A DNA stretch of 64,000 nt. Source: Chimonanthus salicifolius (lineage: Eukaryota > Streptophyta > Magnoliopsida > Laurales > Calycanthaceae). The stretch lies in the NCBI GenBank assembly GCA_013350335.1, contig CM023536.1:9444207-9508206 (forward strand), given 5' to 3'. A program made the position numbers and the translations under genes. Each line of letters starts with the position of its first letter. Position 1 is the first letter of the stretch. The notes below the pieces were generated by a model that did not search any database, was not told the DNA's origin, and saw nothing but the letters and a program-made list of their open reading frames with translations. Of the stretch, positions 35,954-48,468 are shown piece by piece.

Positions 35954-37396
35954 GGTAGCGATCTTCTCACAGGCATTTTGTATAATCCGACACGGGAATT
36001 AGTGGATTTTCCATTTTGCCATTCACCTTCCGTACCGAAAAATAAAAAGAATGGAATGTCAGAAATCGGCTTACCAAAATGGGAAATCGGCTCGCCAAAG
36101 TGAGAACCTGGAGAGCTGATCACTCCAAGAGGGCGAGCCAAATTCATTCATCACCTGTGGGTTTTTCGCTTGGGTTTTCAAACGAAGTCGTTCATCGACA
36201 AATTTCTACAAACAAGGTATCAAAATTCATCTACTTTGAATTTTATGAACTCCGGGACAGATTTTAAGTGAAAAGGGTATAGTTTTGGGATTAAAAAATC
36301 GTACTCAAAAAATTTAAGAAAAATGATATTCCCTCTTAATTTTTTAGTACAATTTTTGAAGCCCAAAACTATACCATTTTCACTTAAAATTAGTCCCGGA
36401 GTTCATAAAATTCAGAGTAGATGAATTTTGATACCTTGTTTGTAAAAATCGGTCGATGAACGACTTCGTTTGAAAACCCACAGGTGATGAACGAACCCGG
36501 CTTTCTATTTTGGAGTGTTACCGGCGAGCGAGGTTCATCGACCGATTGCTACAAACAAAGTATCAAAATTCATTTACTCTGAATTTCATGAACTCCAGAA
36601 CTGATTTTAAGTGGAAAAGGGTATAGTTTTGGGCTTAAAAATCGTACTAAAAGAATTTAAGAAAAATTATCTTCCCTCTTAATTCTTTGGGTACGATTTT
36701 TGAAGTTCAAAACTATATCATTTTCACTTAAAATCAGTCTCGAGATTCATAAAATTCAGAGTAAATGAATTTTGATACCTTGTTTGTAAAAATCGGTGGA
36801 GAAACGGCTTCATTTGAAAACTAGAGCGAAAAAGTCATAGTTGATGAAGGAACCCGGCTCGCCGTTTTGGAGTGTTACCGGTGAGCCGGATTCGTTCATC
36901 ACCTATGGGTTTTTTGCTTGGATTTTCAAACGAGGTCATTTCTTAACCGATTTCTACATACAATGTATCAAAATTCATCTACTCTGAATTTTATGAGCTC
37001 CGGAACTGATTTTAAGTAAAAAGAGTATAGTTTTGGATTTAAAAATCATACCCAAAGAATTTAAGAAAAATGACTTTGCCTTTTAATTCTTTGGGTACGA
37101 TTTTTTAAATCCAAAATTATACATTTTTCACTTAAAATCAATCCCGTAGTTCATAAAATTCAGATTAGATGAATTTTGATACTTGTTTGTAGAAATCGGT
37201 CGAGAAACAGTCTTGTTTGAAAATCGGAGCCAAACGCAGGAAAAACTCAAGGCTCGCCGTTTTAAAGTGATTGGCTCGCTGGCGCAGATTTTTTACTTTT
37301 TTAAAGTTGTCGATACGGCAGGGGTGAAGGGTAAAGTTGGAAATCCACTCATTCCCGTGTCTGATTAAACACAAATCTCGTGTGAAGATCGCTACC
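35954..37396. mobile_element. Mutator-like non-autonomous element with three palindromic cassettes (second type)
   Basis: Terminal repeats of at least 75 bp begin GGTAGCGATCTTCTCACAGG. Flanks TTGATTAAG (35945-35953) and TTGGTTAAA (37397-37405) agree in 7 of 9. Inside are three palindromes (forward arms near 36207, 36548 and 36953) with arms containing GGTATCAAAATTCATCTACT and a TTCCCTCTTAATT centre, separated by GTTACCGGCGAG-type linkers. The cassette is shared with 21666-22496. No coding capacity. Confidence 0.85.
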
Positions 37397-37405
37397 TTGG
37401 TTAAA

Positions 37406-37810
37406 TGTACTAGTGTTTTTTTAAACAGGGGATACCACGTGGGAAACCGGTGTCTTGGCGCACCAACTACGCTTGGGTATTTTGTAGATTTACCATTGTA
37501 TGACTTTTTCTTTCTTCTTTTCCAATCATGGATATCTGCCAACCCCACTTTTTAGTGATTATTGGGAAAACTCCAAATTCATGACACCACTTACAAGCGT
37601 CATGGATTGAATAAATCATCCCAAGGGATCGAGGACAAGACCTCTCACATAAAGTGTTACCCAACCGGTCGAGAATATAAAGCAGTGGGTATTTTTAAAA
37701 GGGGGTATTTTTAAAAGGATATTCTTAGTATGACTAGTCTTGACTCCTGAGATATGACCTGGGTTGGAAAACTTAGTGTTCTCAAGGGCCGTCATGATCA
37801 TAAAAGTTAG
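37406..37810. other. Intergenic, nothing recognised
   Basis: No gene. A GGGTATTTTTAAAAG duplication lies at about 37687-37718. Confidence 0.4.
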
Positions 37811-37989
37811 GTTTTTTTTTTTTGAAACATTAACGGTAGATTCTCATTAAGAAAAAGTTACAAAGGGATTCAAGTATAAGAGGAATATACTCAAATCACA
37901 AAGCACAAAAAAGAGAAAAATAAAACAAAAGAGATAATAATAGAACCACCCAACAACAACAACCAAAAAAACACCCAGACCCCCATGGA

Positions 37990-39663
37990 TCAAGGCAGAT
38001 GTGATGAGTAAAATTCCAAAGATGGTCTAAGAAGATGAACCCCAGCTTTCGCCAGAAAATCAGCCACACAGTTTGCAGAGCGAGGAGTGTGAGTGAAGGA
38101 AACACCTCCACGCTTGCACAGCCGCCAAATGTCCCTAGCAATACTGATCAACCTCCATGGGGGAGATCTCCTATTACTAGCCCAAGAGATTGCATTGGAT
38201 GAGTCACTTTCGATAATAAGGTTACCACTCCTAAGCCCAAACCAGATCTGAAGTGCTCTCCTAATAACTCTCAATTCAGCCTCATTAGATTCCATCAATC
38301 CAACAGATTCGGAAAAAGTAGCCAACATACGCCCTCTATCATCATGCAGGACGCCTCCAATTCCTGCCGGCCCAGGTTTACCCCTTGCCGCCCCATCAAC
38401 ATTGAATTTAAATGACCCAATCTGTGGAATATCCCAACTAACTGATCTCTTTTTAGCTCTACTAACCCCTCTCATACATCCTTCCCACGACAGATAAAAG
38501 TCCTCAGGTGTTAGGCCCCGAAATTCTTTACAAACCGACAACCAACTGATCACTTGCCATTTTGCCCATTCAAACACATCTCTAGGATCACCCCTCTTGC
38601 CCTGAAAGATCCTTCCATTGCGTTCTTTCCAAATAGTCCATGAAACAGCGAACGGAATCATTTTCCAAGCCACTCTAAGATTCCCTCTAAATGGGCCCCC
38701 CAACCAAGACTTGAAATTCTCCTCCACTCCATTGCTTAGCACCCACTCACAACCAAATAAACTCAAGAACGAGCACCACACCAACCTAGAGAAAGGGCAA
38801 TTGCATAGCAAGTGGTCAACTGATTCATCCTCGACCTCACATAAGGGGCACAGTAAGGAAGCCTCGACAGGAATAATGCCCCTTCTCCTAAGAATTTGTC
38901 TAACTAGGATTCTCTTTTTCAAAGCCGTCCACATAAAGAATTGAATTCTAGGGGGAACCAAATTATACCACGCCAGGCAACACGTAGGAGATGAGTACAT
39001 ATGTGCTGAATAAGTGGCCCGAAGAATTGATTTCACCGAAAAAACCCCTGAAGGTTTCATTGACCAAACCCATTTATCTTCCTCGCCAACCCACAAACTG
39101 GTATCATTTAGAATTCCAATCAAGTCTTGATGGATACCTTCTTCAAACCCACGCAAAGACCTCCTAAAAGAGATTATCCAATGAGGTGAATCATCGACTT
39201 CTCTATAGTAGTCACTGACCAGAGCATCCTGATTTTGGGCCATTCTAAAGAGCCTGGGAAAAACATCCACTAGCGGCCTATCCCCCACCCAGGAATCTTT
39301 CCAAAACAAAACTCTTCTTCCATTACCGACCACCAACCTAATCCCCCTTTGAAACATTTCTCCCACTTTTCCTTCACCGCTCCCAATTTTAATAAGAGCT
39401 TTCACTACCGCTGAGCCATCCCGGGCTGCTCTGCTACCTAGCCTCCAATCACCTGGATCGTCTACACCATATCTTGCAACTAGAACTTTCCTCCATAATG
39501 CCTCCCTTTCTGAGGCAAATCTCCACAACCATTTGCACAAGAGGGCATGATTCCTATCTCTAACGTGAAAGATCCCCAGGCCACCCTTCTCCTTCATATC
39601 TCTAGCCTCTTCCCAACAACTCACAAGATGGAATTTTCTCGAATTCTCGTTCCTTTCCCACAA
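37990..39663 (-). pseudogene. LINE ORF2 C-terminal part: zf-RVT and RNase H domains
   Basis: A 557-codon open segment. Residues about 200-290 are the zf-RVT domain with CPLCEVEDESVDHLLCNC (CxxC...HxxxxC). Residues about 418-545 are a bacterial-type RNase H1 with FNVDGAARGKPG, MESNEAELRVIRRAL, IESDSSNAISW and SANCVADFLAKAG, so the D-E-D-D catalytic set is intact. Preceded by the RT thumb. It is separated from the RT segment by a homopolymer slip: an 8-base A-run (plus T8 at 39678-39685), where seven restores the family phrase KLEKIQRDF. Confidence 0.9.
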
Positions 39664-40517
39664 GAAGTCTCTTTGAATTTTTTTTCTAATTTTGCCACTC
39701 CTTTAGGAATTTCAAACAATGAGAGGTAATAGGTTGGGAGGCTTACTAAACACGATTTAATTAGAGTCAAGCGGCCCCCCAAAGAGAGATATGCTTTGCT
39801 CCAGGCATTCAACTTCTTTGACATTCTTTCTAAAACGGGCTCCCAAAACACTTTGGACCTCGGGTTCCCACCAACTGGCAACCCAAGGTAAGTAAAAGGA
39901 AGATTGCCAACCCCGCACCCAAACTCCCTAGCCAACCCTTGAAGCTCCTCCACTTCAATCCCCACACCAAAAATATTGCTTTTCCCAAGATTTATTCTCA
40001 GACCCGAAACCAATTCAAAGCACCTTAAAACCGCTTTGACACCAAACAACTCCTCGCTAGAAGCTTCACAGAACAAAAGAGTGTCATTTGCGAACTGGAG
40101 ATGAGTAATTGACTGAGTACCAGGAGAGATCTCCAGTCCCTTAATGAGATTTGATTGCTTGGCTCGACCCATAAGACCATTGAGAGCCTCAGCTACCATT
40201 GTGAAAAGGAAAGGGGATAGAGGGTCCCCCTGACATAAGCCTCTAGTGGCAATGATGGGTTCAGTAGGTGAGCCATTCACCAAAATTGAATAAGAGGAAT
40301 CTTGAACGCAAGCCTTCAACCAACCCCTCCATTTGGCGCCGAACCCCATTCTCCAGAAAATAAAGTCAACAAAATCCCATCTCACATGATCATAGGCCTT
40401 TTCCATATCAAGCTTAAGAAGCACACCCCTTAAACCATCCTTCCGTCTTGCGTGGATTACCTCATTTGCAATCAAAACCCCATCCAAAATCTGACGACCC
40501 TCAATAAAAGCCCCCAT
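39664..40517 (-). pseudogene. LINE reverse transcriptase palm region, inactive
   Basis: The open segment starts [20 protein letters not shown] (RT motif 2a), then LKLDMEKAYDHVRWDF (motif A, catalytic Asp present), GLCQGDPLSPFLFTMVAEAL (motif B) and QFANDTLLF (motif C). The first Asp of F/YADD is Asn (codon at 40086-40088), so catalysis should be lost. A second frameshift at about 40505-40517 separates it from the upstream [16 protein letters not shown] block, just before which the element is truncated. Confidence 0.9.
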
Positions 40518-40684
40518 GTGCTTCTCCTATTAACTCCCCAAGAACCGAACTGAGTCTCGAAGCTAAAACCTTGGCCAAAAGCTTGTACACGCACCCTACC
40601 AGACTTATAGGTCTAAAATGAGATAGCTCAGAAGCCCCCTCTTTCTTTGGAATTAAAGCAACCAGGCTATGCTTAAGACTGTGA

Positions 40685-42026
40685 ATAGATTATAATGAGA
40701 ATTATTGTACTGTTAAAAATGAGACTCAATTAAATCAATATAGTTGATTTTATAATATTAAAAATAAATCATTGGATAAATATTTTGACCAAATATGTTA
40801 ATTTAGAAGTGAAAATTATGAAAGGTTGAATCCAAACTTTAGAAAGAAAAAATAATAATTTTAATAGTCCAATATAAAATGGATCCTTCATTAGCAGCAA
40901 AACTGTCTTTGAGTATTTTGTAGATTTGCTCTTCTTCGTATCTCATGGGACTTGCATTTTCTAGAACATTCACAATTGTCCAATTTCAGTAGACAGAGCA
41001 ACAATATTATGTTTACTTTTTTGTTCCACCTCAAAAGGCCACTCTCTCTAGAGTTATTATGTGTACATGAGTAGAGAAATTTACACGTATCTCAAGAATT
41101 AATTATGTGCTTTAAGAGACATGACCATCTTAGTCATAAAAAAAATGAAGAAAAACATACTTATCAATTATTGATTTTAAAATAAAATAATTATAATGGT
41201 TCTATCTATAAATAAAAAATTATATTTTCAAAATCTTTTAGAATGTATTTCATAATTTTTTTTGAATGATATGGATTAGTTATTCATTCAAAGGGGGAAA
41301 TAAGAGTCCAAAATTACAATTAGCCCACAACCTGGGCCAAGCAGAGAAGAGAGATCAGCACAAAAGCAGTTGAACACGAAGTCAAAAACAAAGCAGCACC
41401 GTCGCCTGCAAGAGAGGCTACAAGATGCTAACCTAAGTAATCCAAGAAAATGACAGAGCTATTCCCAGACTCCCAGACTGAGGTAACATGTTGGATAATG
41501 CCATAGCCAAGGAGTCCTTGCACCTGGAGACCCTCACATGCACCGGTAGATACTTGGAGAAGATGCAACTGACAGCACGAAGGTGGGTGCGATGGGACCA
41601 AGTGCTCGAGAAGGAGCGATTAATAGAATTGGCTATCTCATAATAGAATTGGCTATCTCATCACAGACCAAAAGATGGTGCACAATGATCCCTTTCTCCA
41701 AAAGAAAAAGTGAGATCCTTTGAATGAACATCAAGAGAGGTAGAGTCACCTTTTGTTGAAGAAGAAGTTCTTTAGATAGTTGATTCTTTGAATGAACATC
41801 AAGAGAGGTAGAGTTACCTCTTGTTGAAGAAGAAGATCTTAAGATCTTTAGAGTTACCTCTTGTTGAAGAAGAAGATCTTTTGAAGGTGGGTGCGATGAA
41901 AGTCAGATAGTTGATTGACATAGCATTCCAACCAAGCACGTAGAAAAGTGTTGCTGCCCGAACAGAAACAGGAGATCTTTAGAGAGCATGTACTGGAAAC
42001 ACCAATAGCGTCAGGAGCAAAGGAGG
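40685..42026. other. Spacer with SINE tail, LINE-tail-like sequence and local tandem duplications
   Basis: 41060-41146 is a SINE family A tail. 41277-41660 resembles a LINE 3' end on the minus strand without motifs. 41624-41663 has a 20-bp unit (TAATAGAATTGGCTATCTCA) twice. 41717-41880 has two to three copies of a GAACATCAAGAGAGGTAGAG unit followed by GTTGAAGAAGAAG. No gene supported. Confidence 0.5.
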
Positions 42027-42034
42027 AATAGAAG

Positions 42035-42197
42035 CAGGGCCAACCCTGACCATAAGTGAGACGTAGGCCGCCGCCTAGGACCTTAGTCATAAAGGGCCCC
42101 CACACACATAAATTTCTTAATATATCAGTCAAAGGGCCCTTGAAATCTCACTCCGCCTATGGCCCTAGAATTTTAGGGGACCTCAGGGCCGACCCTT
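42035..42197. mobile_element. hAT MITE, 163 bp, perfect 8-bp TSD
   Basis: The left end CAGGGCCAACCCTGA and the complement of the right end AAGGGTCGGCCCTGA are inverted repeats. AATAGAAG flanks both sides exactly (42027-42034, 42198-42205). The interior repeats GGCCC motifs as inverted pairs. Confidence 0.85.
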
Positions 42198-42205
42198 AAT
42201 AGAAG

Positions 42206-43699
42206 TTGCAGGTAGCATATTCCAAGCAGCAGAAAATGCATCACTCACATTGTGAATGTCATCGTTGGACAGCAGGAAGAAGATTCTATGCCTGAGGTCA
42301 ATGATGATTTTTTGAGCCAGATGATCAAGACTAGTAAATGCACAAATGATATATAAATTCTTTGACTGTTTAATCAAGACTGCACAAGTAATTGCAGAGT
42401 GACACTCAGCATTTCATTTACGAATTCTTTTCACTTTTCAAGTGGATTACTCAGAGAGTTAAATTGGCTGACTTAACAATTGATATCTTATGATATCTTA
42501 TTAGCAATTGATATACTGCTGAAATCTCTATAGAGATTGTCAAAGTTTCTTTGTTTAGAGAGATTATTTATTAAAATTTTAAATGAGTCACTCATTTTTA
42601 TTTGAGATCCAAAAAATATAATAAATTATTAAAATTGACCTCCATTTTATCATTTAGTCTTTTAATTTTGAATTTTAAAAATTTAAACAAGATTTTTTTT
42701 TTTTTTTAAAACAGGCCACACCATGCACCCAGCCTCTCCACTTCATTCCTTCTGTTTCCACCCTTTGTTTCCATTCCTTCTGTTTCCATTCCTTCTCCCT
42801 TTGATTTGAGTATGTTTGAACTAAATAGGGTTCCTAAATGTAGATCCATGTCAAATCCAATATACATAATATGGCACTTCGATAATCTGATGTTCATACC
42901 TGGTGAGCCTGAACCCGAAGAGAACCTGAAAAGAATATGTTGAGGATAATAATCAGGTAGGGGTGTTCATTTGTCAGAATTCATATTGTGATCGGTTTGA
43001 ATCCGACTTAAATAAACGAATTTCAACAAGCATTTTTGTCTGATGAGCCTAATTCGAGATTCTACTTAAAACCTATTGAGGCCCATGAAGCTTTAGGACC
43101 ATTTCATATATTACAAGTCCATACTTGGATCTATTTTATTTTTTTAATTTTTTTTGAAAATATAAATGCACATATTGAAATCATATCTAAAGACTTACCA
43201 TCTGTCAAAATTTTATATCAAAAATCAATTTTCAGCTCTTTAATCTTGACGGTCAAATTCACCAAACGTCAAATCTTTGTAAGGATGTCCTCAAACTTGA
43301 CTATTAAGATCAATTTACTATAAATTGATTTTTGAATTAAAATTTTAGTTGATAATAGTTCGTTAAGTATAATTTCAACGTGTACGATTAGAATTTTATG
43401 TTACGAAATAAAATTTTAAAAAGAATGACAGGTTTAACCTTGTGACGAATTACAAAATAAATGAACTTTCAACCAGGCCTATGAAGGGCCTATAAATCTA
43501 TAATCTGACTTCGATGATACTGCACCGGATTCAAGAAATCCGATGTCAAACTGCTTAGCACCGCATTAAGACGCACCTCACAAACCTACAAATATTCAAC
43601 ACATGCTTGCTTCCATGCATGCAAGACAAAATACCAGAATGAGGACAAGTTGTTGTTAGAAATTTTAACACATGCACATGAAGAAAACAATGAGGAGAG
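42206..43699. other. AT-rich intergenic sequence, nothing firm
   Basis: No gene. TAGGGGTGTTCATTTG at about 42959 resembles a hAT MITE start but no matching right end was found. CCTTCTGTTTCCA-type units repeat at 42747-42795. Confidence 0.45.
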
Positions 43700-43787
43700 A
43701 GGGAATTCGAGAGACCCACATGAGTATAGTTCAACTGGTTGTCTCTCGATTAAAGAAGTGAGAGGTTGTAGGTTTGAGCTCCCATCA

Positions 43788-46700
43788 TGTAACGCCCGCC
43801 CCTTTTCACCATAAATCAGAGTCTATTTTTTTTTTTTTTTTCCATAAAAGTGACAAAGGGCGCGGACGCCACGACGCGAGTTAAGTCCGAGCTTCTAAAG
43901 CCCAGCCCTTAACTGGCCAACCCTACGTGTGCGTGGAATGAAGTCCACGGAGAATGGTTCACACGTAGAAGTAAGCATCGGGGAACATTTAAACTAATTG
44001 TGGAAATTATAAAAGAGCCTAACCTACAAATTCTTAGATAGCAGGGATGTTACATTCATTCAATCACCAAACATCCTTAAAACCATAATGTCCAAAATAT
44101 AGTAAGTAATCTCAATTATTACATTTCCGACAAATTAAACTACATCAAATACACATTTCTCAAAATAACATAAATAAAATAATTAGTCCGCCTTCCAAAG
44201 CTCCTAAGCTTGGCTCCCGTCTCGTCCTTCTGCTCCGGCATTTCCTGCGTCATCAGCTAGGGTAGAAGTAGGGCGTTAAAACACGCGCCCAGTAGGACTC
44301 CGAGTAGGGCTAGCACATGGATTAGTAATAACAAAGCATATAGAAGATATTATCTCAAAATTATGCCATTTGGTACAATGTAATGCAATGGGTGTTTTAT
44401 GTCATGAATCCCACCCATCAATCTCATCTTCAACTCTACAATGTCCCTTTTTCCAACCATCCATAGTATTCCAAATAGAATCCATACCATCATCGTACCA
44501 TGACCCTCTTGATGCAAAAGCCTCATCAAGATGCAATCCACACTAGGCATTCCCCCCCTTGATGGAAAAGCATCATCAAGGTACAATAATAAATACAACA
44601 TCCCCCTTGATGGAAAAGCATCATCAAGGTATCATAATACATATGTGAAATGCCCCCATGCTGTTTATCGGTCGCCCCGGCGGAGCATGGACTCCGGTTT
44701 CATTTCATCATTTCCCTGTCATATCCCTCCCATGCCATGCATGAGATGTAGATGCCATGTGCCATGTAAATATATGTAGTTCAATAGTAACACAAAAACC
44801 CATCTTAAAACAATTACTTGATTATCAAATAAATCAAAGGGAAAAACATCCCATAATATTTAATCCAAAATCCATCTTAAGACATTCACATGATTTCCAA
44901 AATAATTTAAAGGAAAACATCACAAGATACATAATCCAAAACTCATCTTAAAGGCAACCACATGCTTTCCAAAATAAATTAAAGAAAACATCACCCAATC
45001 CATGGCTTACAAAAATGTAGGAATCCTACCTGATACCGACTTGCGTCCTTTTACATTTTTTCGCTCGACAAACCCGGTCGCCGATCGCGCACCGCCTGCG
45101 ATGTCCAGTACCTTGTTACACACTAATCATTAGTCCATGTTTCAACCATTTATAAGCCCTTATGAAAAACCGGTCACCATTTAGGTTTTGTGGGTCCCAC
45201 CTAAGCCATTATATATTTTTTTAAGTACATATGCCTAAAATCAGCCACCCTAGGCTTTATTAACCACTTATAAGGTTATCACATTAGATCCCCTCATTCC
45301 ATGATCAATCTCCATGGAATTCTTGAATTTGGCATTTAATTACGGTTTTGCCACTACCTCATTTTCCATGGTTAATCACCCATTTATGCATGCATGATTA
45401 AGTCCAAAATTGATTTTTAAACTTAGATCCCTAACTTAGGTTCATTTATGACCCACCAAACTATTAAAACTTGTCATCTAATTAATCCAATTCCCATTAC
45501 TTAATCACATACATACACATTAACCTTAGACCTAAAAATGATCCACCATTTGGGTCATGGATTCAAAATACCTAATTCATCAAATCCTCCGATGGGGTTT
45601 ACCTTATGCATTTAACTTCAATGAGTGCATCACTCATTCATTCCCTTTGGAGGCCACAAACACCATCCATCATCCAATTTAACCCACTACAATGGGTTAC
45701 AATTGGGCCATGGGTTCGACCATACACCATGGCCGAACCCATGGTTCATATTCCACTATTTTTCCATGTCTCTTGGGGCCACACCATTACTCATTTAAGA
45801 CTCTAAACTCATCCATACATTAATCCCTCTTTTCCATCCTCTAAACCCATCAATTGATCCTTATTACATCACCATAGGGTTCGGCCATTCTCCATGGCCG
45901 AACGCATGGTTCATGGTCCAATATTTCTTTATGCCATTTTAGACCATTAACTTAGCCACATTTGCATTGATTTAAACACATGCATAATTCTACATTTTAG
46001 CCCTTCAAGCATTCTAATTTGTGAGACTAAAATGCATCAACCCCAAGCTTAATTTAATCACTCATAAGGTCATCTTAATTTAATCAAACTTTCCATCATA
46101 AAAGGCATTTTGAAACCTTTCCCACATTCACTCATTTACTACAATTCATTAACTTAACACCCTCATTGCTTTCCATTCTTAATTTCATAATTTACATAAT
46201 GCACATAACCCATTTAGTCATTTTCTTACCCTAACCCTAATTCACCCATTTAGGGTTTTCTCCATCTTCCACCCTCTCATTTGATGGGTTTAAACTCCAT
46301 TGCATAAAATTATCTATCCACCATTACATTAATACAAAATAAATTCCAATTCTTAAACCCTAAAATCCAAAATTTCTTGTTTAAGAAATACTCACAATCC
46401 GACGTCTCCTCCGATTTCCGCCGCTCCCGTCGGTCTCCTTAGCCTCCTCTCTCCTTCCTCTTGATCTTTAATAGGTCAAGAGGCTTGATCAATGGTGGCA
46501 ACCCCCAACCTTAGGATCAGCCAAGTTAGGGTTTAAATTGAGAGAGGGAGAGGGAGAGGTGATGAGAGAGGAGATGGTAACCTTGACCTTAGAGTAATTT
46601 CCCTCCAAATTCCACTTCTTTCTTCTCTTCTTCTCTTCTCTCCTCCTTAGCTCTCTTTCTCCCTTCACTTGAACATGGGACGGCAATGGAGGAGTGGGAG

Positions 46701-47454
46701 GGATGGAGTTAACAAAAAAAATGAGAATAAGACACCAACAAAGCTCATCTCCATTTTTTACTTTACATTAATGACACCCACCAACCTTAAGATATTTTCT
46801 TAGATATTTAAAATGCTTTATGGTGGTGGTTATCTAAACCACCACCAAGCCAACGTGTTTCACTTGAGTTTGAGATGAGGTGAGTCTTCACCTCATGGCC
46901 CCACTTTGACCACTCTTAACTACCATTTTAAATAATTTAATTATTTAATTAATTAGATAATTAAATTAGTTTAATCCATTGGTACTTAGCCTAAGTCCAT
47001 TACTCCACCCATGGTTGACCAAATCAACCATGGTGGCCGGCCCCACCAAACCTTGGCCCACACGCCACCTCACTTGATGAGGTGGAGGTGGGTCCCACTT
47101 GGCCACATCACCATTGTTTAATTCCAAATAACTTAGGTGATTTAAAATCATTGAATTCACTCTAAGTGGATTACCATTGGGCCTATGGCCCAATTACATT
47201 TCCATCTAGCCCATTTACCTTAGAGCATAACCATCTTGACCCATTGGGTCCCAAATGGGTATTTGACCCAATTTGACCATTCTTGACCCATTTAAATAAA
47301 TTTAAATCCAAACCATAGTCTATTGGGCCACACTTGGGCCTTTATCCAAATTTTTGGCCCATTTACCATTTACTCCACCAATTTTCCAATTTTCATCCTT
47401 AAAATAAATAATATTCCCATTTATATTAATTAAAAAAAATTCCGGGCCCTTACA
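43788..47454 (-). mobile_element. Solo LTR, 3667 bp, perfect 5-bp TSD
   Basis: TGTAACGCCCGCC at the left, GGGCCCTTACA at the right, flanked by CATCA on both sides (43783-43787, 47455-47459). No internal domain, primer site or coding sequence, so one LTR is left after recombination. Orientation is inferred as minus from the purine-rich leader-like run at 46680-46500 and the TGTAAGGGCCC start. Length and ends suit a Ty3/gypsy chromovirus (Tekay-like); lineage is inference. Confidence 0.85.
44500..44640 (+). repeat. Hairpin-forming short tandem repeats inside the solo LTR
   Basis: Three spaced copies of CTTGATG-N5/6-C(A/C)TCATCAAG, each an inverted repeat with an AAAAGC-type loop, at about 44510, 44560 and 44607. 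The spacing is about 50 bp. Confidence 0.7.
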
Positions 47455-47578
47455 CATCACTTAACTTTAGTGTGCTTAGAGATAGCAGGCTTATCTGTGA
47501 GGATTTTAGTAAGATTGTATGAGTTTTTCACACGTTAATTTAAAAAAAAAAATTAAAGAAAAAGGGAATTCGAGGGAC

Positions 47579-48468
47579 ATAACATGGCACTCTCCTGAGA
47601 ATTGATTCCACCACCCATCTTTGGTCTTGTTTGGTATTAAGAATGATAAATAGTTATTGCGAATGGAAATTATTCTAAAAGAGTGAGCGTGTTTTGTGAA
47701 AAGATTGATTTTAAAAAGTAAATTGAGCAAGACTTTGATTTATTATTTTTTTGTCACTTTTGTTCTCCTTAAAAAAGTGGTATTGTTTTTATTTTGAATG
47801 AGAATTATTTTCATTCCATCTTAAATGACCTACCAAACATAACCTAAAGATCAATTTATGAAAATAGTTTCTAATTTCTAAGAAAAAAGCAAAACAGTAA
47901 CGAAAGTGAAAAAATCTCTCTCATGGAGGCTTAAAGAGATCCAAAACAGGGTTTGTAAGTGACGCCCAAAGAGACCAAGTTGGCCTTGAATAGTGCAGCT
48001 AGCCAACACTCCTATCAGTTGTTCATATTGATGAAGAGAGAAAAAAAATTAGGGCAGGTCACATTGAAGGCAAATGGAGCCACTTATTCTTGAATAAAAT
48101 ATTTCTTAGTTTATATTGGGATCAAAAGAGTACCATCAGAGTAGTGTGCAAGAGGTTGATGTTCTTGCCTAGATTTGTCACGAATTTGGCCACACTAGCT
48201 CTTAAAATAGATCTATTGCTAAGGTCTTGTTAGAAGAACAAGGGATCACTTGGCCCTGTTTTACAGAAGATTCCTCAGCTTAGTTTGAAAGGAAAATGAC
48301 CACTCAAATTTGTTTTGTAAGGGGCTAAGAATAGCATGTAAGTTCTTCAGGTACTTCTCTTAGCTGACCCTCTCAGCTGCTCTGGCTACCTTGTCTTCAA
48401 ATCTCTATTTATAGACCAAAATAAGGGGTGACTAAAATGTGGTCATGGCACATGAGAGGTGGGGATTG
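47579..48468. other. Intergenic, nothing recognised
   Basis: AT-rich sequence between two SINEs; no gene or element boundary seen. Confidence 0.4.

Larger units (their letters stand above)
37811..40684 (-). mobile_element. 5'-truncated LINE (non-LTR) retrotransposon
   Basis: On the minus strand: from 40684 partial reverse transcriptase ([20 protein letters not shown] is readable upstream of 40517), then the rest of RT, zf-RVT, RNase H, a short 3' UTR and a poly-A (plus T-run 37811-37823). The endonuclease and first ORF are missing, as is usual for incomplete target-primed reverse transcription. Two frameshifts and a mutated catalytic Asp make it dead. TSD not identified. Confidence 0.9.
43716..47562 (+). 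mobile_element. SINE (family B) split by a solo LTR
   Basis: The head (GTATAGTTCAACTGGTTG, B-box-like GGTTTGAGCTCCC) lies at 43716-43787. The tail (GAGTTTTTCACACGTTAATT and A-run) is at 47460-47562. Removing the LTR leaves about 175 bp, like the 168-bp copy at 5906-6073. SINE target duplications AGGGAATTCGAGAGAC (43700-43715) and AGGGAATTCGAGGGAC (47563-47578) match 15 of 16 across the 3.8 kb. Confidence 0.85.

Noticed and set aside
46489..46686. 65-codon charged open frame on the minus strand
   Set aside because: It is a purine-rich leader-like part of the solo LTR, low complexity (Arg/Lys/Glu), with no homology features.
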